Shown here piece after piece: positions 1 through 6,530 of a DNA stretch of 13,622 nt. Within the stretch, counting starts at the first letter, position 1. The number at the start of each line of letters is the position of its first letter. Source of the DNA: Spirochaetales bacterium (lineage in GTDB: Bacteria > Spirochaetota > Spirochaetia > Sphaerochaetales > Sphaerochaetaceae); the NCBI GenBank assembly GCA_028723145.1, contig JAQYFM010000099.1, forward strand, positions 1-13,622. Direction: 5' to 3'. The position numbers and the translations under genes are program-made. The notes under the pieces are model-generated. The model was given only the letters and a program-made list of their open reading frames with translations, had not been told where the DNA came from and searched no databases.

Positions 1-40
1 TAGTATCGTTGATGTGCGGGTTCAAGTCCCGCCTCTCGCA
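1..40 (+). tRNA. tRNA-Leu, 3' portion only (5' end outside the window)
   Basis: The T-arm is visible: stem gcggg at 16-20, loop ttcaagt at 21-27, and the closing cccgc at 28-32. It is followed by the 3' acceptor strand ctctcgc (33-39) and discriminator A40. Before the T-arm there is a short hairpin, atc-gtt-gat, which looks like a long class II variable arm. A long variable arm with discriminator A and an acceptor expected to begin gcgagag fits tRNA-Leu better than Ser or Tyr. The anticodon lies outside the window, so the isoacceptor cannot be named. CCA is not encoded. Confidence 0.75.
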
Positions 41-67
41 AGGACCTTTTCTAACGAGGTCGCAAAT

Positions 68-139
68 GCGAAAGTAGCTCAGTGGTAGAGCTCCACCTTG
101 CCAAGGTGGATGTCGCGGGTTCAAGTCCCGTCTTTCGCT
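68..139 (+). tRNA. tRNA-Gly (anticodon GCC)
   Basis: A complete 72-nt cloverleaf can be folded by eye. The acceptor gcgaaag (68-74) pairs with ctttcgc (132-138); the D-arm is gctc/gagc; the anticodon stem ccacc/ggtgg encloses the loop ttgccaa with anticodon GCC; the variable loop is atgtc; the T-arm is gcggg-ttcaagt-cccgt with one G-U pair. The discriminator is T139 and CCA is not encoded. It lies 27 nt after the tRNA-Leu and just before an intrinsic terminator, so the two are probably the end of one tRNA transcript. Confidence 0.96.
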
Positions 140-142
140 TAC

Positions 143-180
143 AACATGGATGTAAAAGTCCATGTTTTTTTATTTTTTTA
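143..180 (+). terminator. Intrinsic terminator of the tRNA cluster
   Basis: aacatgga (143-150) pairs perfectly with tccatgtt (159-166) across an 8-nt loop, and a long T-rich run follows to about 180. It starts 4 nt after the tRNA-Gly, as expected for the end of a tRNA operon. Confidence 0.9.
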
Positions 181-310
181 ACATTAAATAAAATTAAGTT
201 GAAACGATGGTAAAGCTCTTCCTAAAAGTGTTAAGCGATTTGCAATCTGGACCTACTGTTTCATGAGTAGGATTCCTCTTATTCTACAAAAACAATTCTA
301 TTAGAAATAA
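181..310. other. Intergenic stretch with a small unexplained hairpin
   Basis: This lies between the tRNA terminator and the 3' end of the minus-strand rarA gene. No credible ORF is seen. A 6-bp hairpin, cctact (252-257) with agtagg (266-271) over an 8-nt loop, is next to a shorter gatt-tgc-aatc hairpin. Neither is followed by a T-run on either strand, so they do not look like an intrinsic terminator for rarA. No other element is recognised. Confidence 0.3.
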
Positions 311-2557
311 TTAAACTTGTTTTCCCAATTTCTTATGAATTTCGATCCACTCTGGAGAAGTTTCTTTTTTTTCAATTTTTACTTCCTTATTTGAGAGGGT
401 TACTATCATTACTGTATGTTTCCACTTAACTACTTTATTTTTTAATTCATTAAGAACGATTGGTTTAAGTTTTTCACTATATAGTCCTAAATCATTTAGA
501 ACCTTAAGATATCTCTTATCAAGCCAAAGTGTTAAAGTTTGTTCATCTAACACCTTTTCTTCTGTTTGAGTAAGACAAGAACCATTAACAGTAGTGAAAT
601 ATGATGAAAAGAGCTTTAACATATCATCTTCGTCCCAAGCTGTAATTGGATTTGATGAGCTATCAAAGATTTCTTTTTCCGCTCTTCTTAAGAGTTCTTT
701 AGCACTTTTATCGTAAATAAAGTCACTAAGCCTAGAGCCTTTTCTTGCAATACTTTCTGATAATCTTATCTCACCATCAATTTTAATTCGTTTTTTTAGA
801 AGAGTAATTAAGTCTTTTTCTTCAAAGAGTCGAGAAAAAAGATTTTTAGCAAAGATAAATTCAAAACGAATATCCTCTCCTTGAGAGAGTAAATAATCTT
901 TTGCACTTCCAAGATAGATTTCAGGTTGTCTTAATAATTCAAGACTTTCTTTATAGTGAGTAATGTAATCAAATTCTTCTTTGGTTTTTACTTGGCATGC
1001 AGTAAAGCCTTCAGGATTATACCTTAAAGCATTCCAAAGAATTAAACCATGGGAACCATTTAAGACTAAGATATTATCACTACGCTTAATGTTAATATTT
1101 TTAAATAGTTCATCCCTTATTTCTAATAAAAGTTTAGATCCCATCAAGGAAGTACGTTTTAACCACATATCTTCTTTTCTATTTGCAGGTGAGAAGGTAA
1201 GGTTTTCTGTAAATGTATCTTCGCTAACACTTTCAAGTTGAGCTTCTCTTTTTCTTTCAACCTCTGCTTTGATAGTTTTCTCATACCCCTGCTCTGAAGG
1301 TTTATAGTACATTTTACCCTGCAGTGAGGATGGAAGATATTGTTGACTTACCCAGTGATCCTTATATGCATGTGGGTATAAATAGCCTTCTCCATGTCCA
1401 AAGCTGTTTTTATCTCTTGATGCATCTTTCAGGTGGTTTGGAACTTCTTCACCTTTTTCATTTTCAACATCTTTAAGTGCATCAAAGAAGGCAAGAGAAG
1501 AATTGCTCTTTGGACAGGTTGCTAAATAAAGTGCTGCATGAGTAAGATGAAAGCGGCCCTCAGGAAGTCCAATACGGTCGAAGGCTCTTGCACAGGATTC
1601 AACAACTGTTACTGCATTTGGATCTGCAAGACCTACATCCTCGCAAGCACTAATTAACATCCTTCTAAAGATAAATCTTGGATCTTCTCCTGCTGCAACC
1701 ATTCTAGCAAGCCAATATAGAGATGCATCAGGGTCGCTACCACGAATTGATTTAATAAAGGCTGAGATAACATCAAAGTGGTAATCACCTTCTTTATCAT
1801 AAAGTACTACCTTCTTCTGAATTGATTCCTCTGCTGCATCCATAGAAATATAAATAGAAGATCCTGCTTTTGGTGGAAACGTCTCTGGAGTTGTTTCAAC
1901 AGCTAACTGAAGTGCATTTAATAGAGATCTTGCATCTCCTTCTGCAACATCTATTAAGTGTTCAAGTGCGCCATCCTCGAATACTATACTGTAGTTTCCA
2001 TATCCTCTTTCTTTATCATTTAAAGCTTGGTATGCAACCTTTTTTAATTCATCTTTATTTAGTTTAGTGAGCTGAAACACTCTACTTCTTGATACCAATG
2101 CTGCATTAACTTCAAAGTAAGGATTTTCTGTAGTTGCACCAATTAATATAAATGTTCCATTCTCAACCCATGGTAGTAGGGCATCTTGTTGACTTTTATT
2201 CCAGCGATGAACTTCATCAACAAATAGAATAGTTTTTTGCGAAAAGTGTGCAAGTCTATCACGAGCCATATCAATTTCATATCTTAGTTCTTTAACTCCC
2301 GATAGAACTGCATTTAAAGTTGCAAAATGACTTTTTGTGGTGTTTGCAATTACTCTAGCAAGTGTTGTCTTTCCTGTTCCAGGAGGACCATAGAAAATAA
2401 CAGAACTAAGAAGATCTGCTTGAATAGCACGTCTTAAGAGTCTTCCTTTTCCAATAATATGTTCTTGTCCAATATACTCATCTAAGTTTCGTGGTCTCAT
2501 GCGATAGGCAAGAGGCTGGGAGCTAATTTGCTCTTGGGAACTAAAGAGATCACTCAT
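311..2557 (-). CDS. rarA: Replication-associated recombination ATPase RarA (MgsA) with C-terminal methyltransferase-like domain
   Basis: RarA is a cytoplasmic clamp-loader-like AAA+ ATPase that acts at stalled or gapped replication forks. The sequence shows Walker A GPPGTGKT at residues 57-64, Walker B ILFVDEVHR at 110-118, sensor 1 ILIGATTEN at 137-145 and an arginine-finger region SRSRV at 156-160, followed by the lid and tetramerisation helices to about residue 440. Typical RarA proteins stop there. This one is 748 residues: a charged linker leads to about 290 more residues resembling a class I methyltransferase Rossmann fold (strand NILVLNGSHG at 495-504, later strands FEFIFAKN and GEIRLSES), but without a full glycine-rich SAM motif. 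Similar RarA/unknown-domain fusions are known in cyanobacteria and, I believe, spirochaetes. The ATG overlaps the upstream lipoprotein stop as ATGA (2554-2557), and an AGGAGG lies 10 nt before it, so translation is probably coupled yet independently strong. Confidence 0.93.
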   Translation of the reverse strand: MSDLFSSQEQISSQPLAYRMRPRNLDEYIGQEHIIGKGRLLRRAIQADLLSSVIFYGPPGTGKTTLARVIANTTKSHFATLNAVLSGVKELRYEIDMARDRLAHFSQKTILFVDEVHRWNKSQQDALLPWVENGTFILIGATTENPYFEVNAALVSRSRVFQLTKLNKDELKKVAYQALNDKERGYGNYSIVFEDGALEHLIDVAEGDARSLLNALQLAVETTPETFPPKAGSSIYISMDAAEESIQKKVVLYDKEGDYHFDVISAFIKSIRGSDPDASLYWLARMVAAGEDPRFIFRRMLISACEDVGLADPNAVTVVESCARAFDRIGLPEGRFHLTHAALYLATCPKSNSSLAFFDALKDVENEKGEEVPNHLKDASRDKNSFGHGEGYLYPHAYKDHWVSQQYLPSSLQGKMYYKPSEQGYEKTIKAEVERKREAQLESVSEDTFTENLTFSPANRKEDMWLKRTSLMGSKLLLEIRDELFKNINIKRSDNILVLNGSHGLILWNALRYNPEGFTACQVKTKEEFDYITHYKESLELLRQPEIYLGSAKDYLLSQGEDIRFEFIFAKNLFSRLFEEKDLITLLKKRIKIDGEIRLSESIARKGSRLSDFIYDKSAKELLRRAEKEIFDSSSNPITAWDEDDMLKLFSSYFTTVNGSCLTQTEEKVLDEQTLTLWLDKRYLKVLNDLGLYSEKLKPIVLNELKNKVVKWKHTVMIVTLSNKEVKIEKKETSPEWIEIHKKLGKQV

Positions 2558-3219
2558 TTTTGTTCTGCCTCCTGTCTTGTTCTTATTTTTACTTCATTTT
2601 GACCAAGTGCATTAAAGTATAACTCTTTTGCTAAAGTAGCAATATCATAATCATTAATTGGTTCAATCATGGAAATATCATTCTTTATTCCAATAAGACT
2701 TAAGTTATCTAAATTACTTTTCCAAATAAATGCTTCTTTTTCTAAGTTATTATAGCTTTCATTTATTATTTGTTTGTTTTTTACAACAGCATAATTAAAG
2801 GCTTCAATTACTTCTTCGTTACATTGTCTTCTAAGTAGTTCGCTTATGGATTGATAACTTTCATCTAAGAATAACTTTGGATCTTCAAATTCATAATCCT
2901 TTATATACGAAAATAAAATATCAGAAATATCTAATAATGCAGTTCTAACAACTTGATTAATAGAGTTTAAATACGAGGCTTCTAACTCCTTAAAGCTTGG
3001 GAGTTCTTTTCTCCATCTATCATAGCTTGGGACAGTTTTTAATATTTCCATATTATTTGAAAGAGAGCTTTCTGTTTCAAGTATTGCCTCATTAATGCTA
3101 TCTTTTAATAAATTTGTAATCCTATTATGTTCGTCAATCGTGAGAGCATCTTTATTTATACTCTGGCAAGAGATAAGTGTGATTAATATGAAAGACAAAA
3201 GAAATAGGTACTTTTTCAT
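2554..3219 (-). CDS. Putative lipoprotein of unknown function
   Basis: I do not recognise the family. The 221-residue product starts with a lipoprotein signal: MKK, a hydrophobic stretch (residues 4-14), and lipobox LISC with the lipidated cysteine at residue 18. The rest is polar and mostly helical in character, rich in Asn, Glu, Ser and Leu, with no motif I can name; a membrane-anchored location is inferred. The frame extends 12 codons upstream to a TTG, but I chose the ATG at 3219 because the signal peptide begins there and the extension would run across the promoter. No Shine-Dalgarno precedes the ATG, and the -10 box ends only 6 nt before it, which suggests a leaderless message. The stop overlaps rarA by ATGA, so the two form an operon. 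Why a surface lipoprotein is coupled to a recombination ATPase is not evident. Confidence 0.8.
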   Translation of the reverse strand: MKKYLFLLSFILITLISCQSINKDALTIDEHNRITNLLKDSINEAILETESSLSNNMEILKTVPSYDRWRKELPSFKELEASYLNSINQVVRTALLDISDILFSYIKDYEFEDPKLFLDESYQSISELLRRQCNEEVIEAFNYAVVKNKQIINESYNNLEKEAFIWKSNLDNLSLIGIKNDISMIEPINDYDIATLAKELYFNALGQNEVKIRTRQEAEQK

Positions 3220-3225
3220 ATAGTT

Positions 3226-3255
3226 ATGATATACTTTACGTGTAGATATGTCCAA
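3226..3255 (-). promoter_or_regulatory. Promoter of the lipoprotein-rarA operon
   Basis: On the minus strand, TTGGAC (3250-3255) and TATCAT (3226-3231) are 18 nt apart; a slightly shifted -10, TATATC (3228-3233), gives a 16-nt spacer. The -35 lies inside one arm of a 10-bp inverted repeat. Predicted transcription starts fall at about 3219-3221, at or beside the ATG. Confidence 0.6.
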
Positions 3256-3286
3256 CGATAGTTGACGTTTTTTAATTTGGACATAT
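3246..3286. repeat. Perfect 10-bp inverted repeat between divergent promoters (possible operator)
   Basis: ATATGTCCAA at 3246-3255 and its exact reverse complement TTGGACATAT at 3277-3286 are separated by 21 nt. The left arm covers the -35 of the minus-strand promoter. The right arm overlaps the spacer and first bases of the -10 of the plus-strand promoter. Centre-to-centre spacing is 31 bp, about three helical turns. It has no T-run and does not lie within the predicted minus transcript, so a DNA-level operator is more likely than an RNA hairpin. Confidence 0.5.
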
Positions 3287-3289
3287 TTT
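3262..3289 (+). promoter_or_regulatory. Promoter of the Bax-inhibitor-1/pseudouridine synthase pair
   Basis: TTGACG (3262-3267) and TATTTT (3284-3289) are 16 nt apart. The start site would be near 3296, giving a leader of about 15 nt that includes the AGGAG at 3300-3304, 6 nt before the ATG. Confidence 0.5.
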
Positions 3290-3310
3290 TCATTTTTATA
3301 GGAGTTATAA

Positions 3311-4024
3311 ATGTCAGAAACAAAATTAAGTGTTTTAACAAACGTTAGAGAACGTGAAAATGGTCTATTAAAACATGTATATGGCTATATGTCTTTAGGC
3401 TTAATTATTACTGCATTATTTAGCTATTTAATTAGCCAAAGCTCATCAGCAATTAGATTTATTTATTCAAATCCTTTTGTAACTATTCTTTGTGCAATAG
3501 CAGAACTTGGTCTTGTAATGTTCTTATCAATGCGTCTTGAGAGAATGAATACAAGAACTGCTCAAATTTGTTTTATTACCTATTCAATACTAACAGGTGT
3601 AACACTTTCATCAATTTTTCTAGTATATACAGGAGCTTCAATTGCTAAAGCATTTACAACAACTGCATTAATGTTTATTGCATTAACAATATACGCTAAT
3701 GTTACAAAACGTAATATTGCTTCTTGGGGTACTTACTTAATGATGGGGCTTTTTGGAATAATAATTGCAAGTACAATTAACTTATTCTTTGGCTTTAGAA
3801 GTGTTGATTTATTCATCTCAATTTTAGGTGTAATTATTTTCTTAGGTTTAACAGTTTATGATTCTAAGAGAGTAATTGATATGAACAGAGAATATGGTTC
3901 TGAGATGACTGAAGAGGAGTATACAAAAATAGGTATCATCGGTGCTTTAAACTTGTATCTTGATTTCTTAAATATTTTCTTATACCTACTTAGACTCTTT
4001 GGTGCATCTTCTAGCCGTGATTAA
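3311..4024 (+). CDS. Bax inhibitor-1 / YccA family membrane protein
   Basis: This 237-residue protein has about seven hydrophobic membrane segments after a short polar N-terminus, the usual size and layout for the Bax inhibitor-1 (UPF0005, YccA/YbhL-like) family. The family signature is near the C-terminus: VYDSKR after the sixth segment, then IGALNLYLDFLNIFLYLLRL and a short tail ending SSSRD. It is an inner-membrane protein. Studied bacterial relatives act as pH-sensitive calcium leak channels (B. subtilis YetJ) or interact with the FtsH protease (E. coli YccA); which applies here cannot be told. The start is secure: AGGAG 6 nt upstream of the ATG. The 3' end overlaps the following pseudouridine synthase gene, so the two are cotranscribed and translationally coupled. 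Confidence 0.93.
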   Translation: MSETKLSVLTNVRERENGLLKHVYGYMSLGLIITALFSYLISQSSSAIRFIYSNPFVTILCAIAELGLVMFLSMRLERMNTRTAQICFITYSILTGVTLSSIFLVYTGASIAKAFTTTALMFIALTIYANVTKRNIASWGTYLMMGLFGIIIASTINLFFGFRSVDLFISILGVIIFLGLTVYDSKRVIDMNREYGSEMTEEEYTKIGIIGALNLYLDFLNIFLYLLRLFGASSSRD

Positions 4025-4676
4025 CGTAGTTTATAAAAATTCCAAAATATTAATAGTATATAAAGAGAGCGGTCTTCCGACTGCTCCTTTAAAAAATTCA
4101 ACTAATGATAACTTAGTTTCTAGGGTTGCAAATGAATTTCCTCAGATTATGGCTGTTTCAGGCTATCAACCATGGGAAGGGGGATTAGTCCATAGGCTCG
4201 ATAATCTAACTAAGGGACTTGTTCTTTTTGCTCTTAGTCAGAGTGCTTTTGACTTTCTTAATTACCAACAAAAAAATGATATGCTAATTAAAGAGTATAG
4301 AGCCAAGTCAAATGGAATAAATACTGTTTTACCAGGATTTCCGCCATACACCTTTAATTGTGTCGATGATGGTCCTGTTAGTATTATTTCTTGTTTCAGA
4401 GCTTTTGGACCAAAGGGTGCAAGTGTACGTCCTTTAGCTATAAAAAATGGAGAAAAAGTCTATAGAACAGATATAGTTAAGGAGACTGAGAACTCTTATA
4501 TTTGTACAATTACTCAAGGCTTTCGTCATCAAATTAGGTGTCACATGGCCTGGGCTGGACATCCATTAACTGGGGATGAGCGATATGGTGGAAAAGATGG
4601 TGAATTCGGTCTTGAAGCCATTGGATTAACCTTTGTTGATCCTGAGAGCAAAAAAAATATATCAATAAAAATTTGA
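4017..4676 (+). CDS. RluA-family pseudouridine synthase
   Basis: The product is predicted to isomerise uridine to pseudouridine in rRNA or tRNA. The catalytic motif is HRLDNLTKG, with the nucleophilic aspartate at about residue 62. The second signature, FRHQIRCHMAWAGHPLTGDERYGG-like, lies near the C-terminus (only its key residues are meant: R, H, Q, R, H, GHP, GD, YGG). The family's TSG after HRLD is TKG here. There is no N-terminal S4 domain and the protein is short (219 residues), so it resembles the single-domain RluA branch; the target base cannot be named. I chose the GTG at 4017, giving MINVVYKNSKILIVYKESG, which matches the usual family start. TTG at 3999 would add six residues. The start lies within the end of the preceding membrane-protein gene (8-nt overlap) with no clear Shine-Dalgarno, suggesting translational coupling. 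Confidence 0.88.
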   Translation: MINVVYKNSKILIVYKESGLPTAPLKNSTNDNLVSRVANEFPQIMAVSGYQPWEGGLVHRLDNLTKGLVLFALSQSAFDFLNYQQKNDMLIKEYRAKSNGINTVLPGFPPYTFNCVDDGPVSIISCFRAFGPKGASVRPLAIKNGEKVYRTDIVKETENSYICTITQGFRHQIRCHMAWAGHPLTGDERYGGKDGEFGLEAIGLTFVDPESKKNISIKI

Positions 4677-4684
4677 TTAATGTG

Positions 4685-4712
4685 TTGACAAAAAGTTAGG
4701 CAATATTGTAAA
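4685..4712 (+). promoter_or_regulatory. Candidate promoter of the amt-P-II gene
   Basis: A consensus -35, TTGACA (4685-4690), is followed 16 nt later by TGTAAA (4707-4712), a 4/6 match to the -10. The predicted start near 4719 places both downstream terminator-like hairpins inside the amt leader, about 104 nt long. The -10 is only fair, so this is a candidate. Confidence 0.5.
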
Positions 4713-4724
4713 AAGTCACACATC

Positions 4725-4759
4725 AAAGGTGATAGCATTTAGTTGTTATCACCTTTTTT
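4725..4759 (+). terminator. First terminator-like hairpin upstream of amt (terminator or attenuator)
   Basis: aaaggtgata (4725-4734) pairs with tatcaccttt (4747-4756). The stem can extend inward by a G-U, a C-G and an A-T pair to 13 bp with a 6-nt loop (tttagt, 4738-4743). A run of six Ts (4754-4759) ends it. It can terminate the upstream pseudouridine synthase transcript, but it also lies downstream of the candidate amt promoter. Confidence 0.8.
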
Positions 4760-4768
4760 CGTACAAAG

Positions 4769-4804
4769 GCGTACCGTTTGCTCTCGGTACGCTTCATTTT
4801 TTTT
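4769..4804 (+). terminator. Second terminator-like hairpin in the amt leader
   Basis: gcgtaccg (4769-4776) pairs perfectly with cggtacgc (4785-4792) over an 8-nt loop, followed by ttca and eight Ts (4797-4804). The Shine-Dalgarno of amt begins 4 nt after the T-run. No room remains for a promoter between this hairpin and the start codon, so transcription of amt has to pass through it. That makes regulated attenuation plausible. Confidence 0.75.
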
Positions 4805-4822
4805 AACAAGGAGAGGAGAAAA

Positions 4823-6493
4823 ATGTATTCATCTGTTGACACTATCTGGGTGCTTTTAGGTGCGGCTTTGGTATTCTTCATGCAGGCTGGATTCGCAATG
4901 GTAGAGACGGGCTTTACAAGAAGTAAGAACGCAGGAAATATTATCATGAAGAATGTAATGGACTACTGCATTGGAACGGTTGCATTTTGGCTCATTGGCT
5001 TTGGCTTAATGTTTGCAGGAGATGGTCCTATTATTGGTGGCTTTGATCCTTTTATTAGAGGAGATTATTCATCAACATTTCCTTCCTTTGCATTCGTTAT
5101 TTTCCAGACAGTATTCTGTGCAACTAGTGCAACTATAGTTTCTGGTGCGATGGCAGAGAGAACAAAGTTTATTTCTTACTGTATCTACAGCTTACTGATA
5201 TCACTATTTGTATATCCAATTTCAGGGCACTGGATTTGGGGTGGTGGCTGGCTTGCAAGTCTTGGATTTCATGATTTTGCAGGAAGTACAGCAGTTCACA
5301 TTGTAGGTGGTGTTGCAGCATTAATTGGAGCAATATACCTTGGACCAAGAATTGGAAAATACGATGAGAATGGAAACGCAAAGGCAATTCCTGGACACAG
5401 CTTAACACTTGGTGCATTAGGTTGTTTTATATTGTGGTTCTGTTGGTTTGGCTTCAACGGTTGTTCAACAGTATCAATGACAGGTGATGATACATTAGTT
5501 TCAGCATCAAAGATTTTTGTTACAACAAACATGGCTGCTGCAGTTGCAACTTGTTCAACCATGATACTTACATGGTTGAGATATGGAAAGCCAGATGTAT
5601 CAATGACTCTTAACGGTTCTCTTGCAGGACTAGTTGCAATTACAGCGGGGTGTGACCTAGTTACACCAGTAGGTGCGGCAATTATCGGTCTTATTGCAGG
5701 TGTTTTAGTAGTCTTTTCTGTAGAGTTCTTTGAAAAGGTTGTAAAGATAGATGACCCTGTTGGTGCTGTTTCAGTTCATGGTGTTTGTGGTGCTGTTGGA
5801 ACTATCCTTACAGGATTATTTGCTGAAGAAATCGGACTATTTTATGGTGGTGGATTTAGCTTCTTCCTTACTCAAATACTTGGTGTAGTATCAGTAATTG
5901 TATGGGTTGTAGTAGTAATGACAATTATCTTCTTTGTAATTAAGAAAACTATTGGATTAAGAGTAAGTGCTGAAGAGGAAATTGCTGGTCTTGATATTAA
6001 AGAACATGGACTTACAAGTGCATATGCAGACTTCGCTCCTGTTTACATTAATACTTCAATTAATAGTGAGCCTACAGAGGTTTTTGCTAAGGCTCCAGCA
6101 AAGGTTGAATACCCTGAGCCAAGTGAAAAGAGTGATGCTAAACTTACAAAGATTGTAGTAATTGCAAGACAGAATAAGTTTAATGAGCTAAAGCATGCTC
6201 TTGCATTAATTGGTGTAACAGGCTTAACACTTAGCCATGTAATGGGCTGCGGAATGCAGAAGGGTAAGACAGAGTACTACAGAGGTGTTCCTGTAGAGAT
6301 GACAGTTCTTCCAAAAGTAAAAGTTGAAATCGTTGTTTCAAAGGTGCCTGTTATGAAGGTTGTTGATACTATTAAGGAAGTCCTTTACACAGGTCACTAT
6401 GGCGATGGTAAGATTTTCATCTACGATGTTGAAAATGTTATTAAGGTAAGAACAGGTGAAGAAGGTTACGACGCACTCCAGGACGATGTATAA
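4823..6493 (+). CDS. Ammonium channel (Amt) fused to a C-terminal P-II (GlnB/GlnK-type) regulator
   Basis: Residues 1 to about 400 form an Amt/Rh ammonium channel with 11 or so membrane segments. The twin pore histidines are H159 (in STAVHIVGG) and H319 (in SVHGVCG); the Amt hallmark DFAGS is at 151-155 and WFGFN at 208-212. The tail GLDIKEHG is the typical cytoplasmic C-terminus. A linker of about 35 residues leads to a complete P-II domain (441-556) with LPKVK (496-500), GDGKIF (527-532) and VRTGEE (542-547). The T-loop TEYYRG keeps R487, equivalent to GlnK Arg47, which plugs AmtB. The uridylylated Tyr51 of E. coli is V491 here; Arg38 and Arg101 are M478 and K541. The start at 4823 is set by tandem AAGGAG (4808-4813) and GGAG (4815-4818). 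A frame extension to 4778 is rejected because it runs through the terminator hairpin. It is monocistronic, with its own terminator at 6501. Confidence 0.95.
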   Translation: MYSSVDTIWVLLGAALVFFMQAGFAMVETGFTRSKNAGNIIMKNVMDYCIGTVAFWLIGFGLMFAGDGPIIGGFDPFIRGDYSSTFPSFAFVIFQTVFCATSATIVSGAMAERTKFISYCIYSLLISLFVYPISGHWIWGGGWLASLGFHDFAGSTAVHIVGGVAALIGAIYLGPRIGKYDENGNAKAIPGHSLTLGALGCFILWFCWFGFNGCSTVSMTGDDTLVSASKIFVTTNMAAAVATCSTMILTWLRYGKPDVSMTLNGSLAGLVAITAGCDLVTPVGAAIIGLIAGVLVVFSVEFFEKVVKIDDPVGAVSVHGVCGAVGTILTGLFAEEIGLFYGGGFSFFLTQILGVVSVIVWVVVVMTIIFFVIKKTIGLRVSAEEEIAGLDIKEHGLTSAYADFAPVYINTSINSEPTEVFAKAPAKVEYPEPSEKSDAKLTKIVVIARQNKFNELKHALALIGVTGLTLSHVMGCGMQKGKTEYYRGVPVEMTVLPKVKVEIVVSKVPVMKVVDTIKEVLYTGHYGDGKIFIYDVENVIKVRTGEEGYDALQDDV

Positions 6494-6500
6494 ATAGCTT

Positions 6501-6530
6501 TGTGGGATCTCGAAAGAGGTCCCACATTTT
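6501..6530 (+). terminator. Intrinsic terminator of amt-P-II
   Basis: An 11-bp stem, tgtgggatctc (6501-6511) with gaggtcccaca (6516-6526), contains one T-G pair and is capped by a GAAA tetraloop. Four Ts follow. The T-run overlaps the last base of the convergent xseB stop codon. The reverse strand has no T-run beyond the hairpin, so it mainly serves the plus strand. Confidence 0.88.

Noticed and set aside
252..271. Hairpin cctact/agtagg as the rarA terminator
   Set aside because: It has no T-run on the minus strand and lies about 40 nt beyond the stop, so it is not a convincing intrinsic terminator.
981..1241. Plus-strand frame opposite rarA
   Set aside because: It is a shadow of the conserved rarA frame, with no start signal of its own and no recognisable protein features.
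3220..3255. TTG start at 3255 for the lipoprotein
   Set aside because: The extension contains the promoter -10 region and would put 12 polar residues before a standard lipoprotein signal peptide starting MKKYLFLL.
4697..4712. Sigma-54 promoter before amt (aggcaatattgta)
   Set aside because: The GG is present but the GC element at the right spacing is not; the TTGACA-type promoter fits better.
4725..4792. ANTAR-type dual-hairpin antitermination target in the amt leader
   Set aside because: Hairpin 1 can form a 6-nt loop, but it reads tttagt and lacks the A at position 1, and hairpin 2 has an 8-nt loop, so the A1/G4 hexaloop pattern is not met.
4778..4822. N-terminal extension of the Amt protein by 15 residues from a start at 4778
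   Set aside because: It would run through the second terminator hairpin and its T-run, and the tandem Shine-Dalgarno lies after it, just before the ATG at 4823; MYSSVDTIWV is a normal Amt beginning.
6501..6530. Bidirectional terminator serving both amt and xseB
   Set aside because: On the minus strand the hairpin is followed by aaagctattta, with no T-run, so only plus-strand termination is supported.
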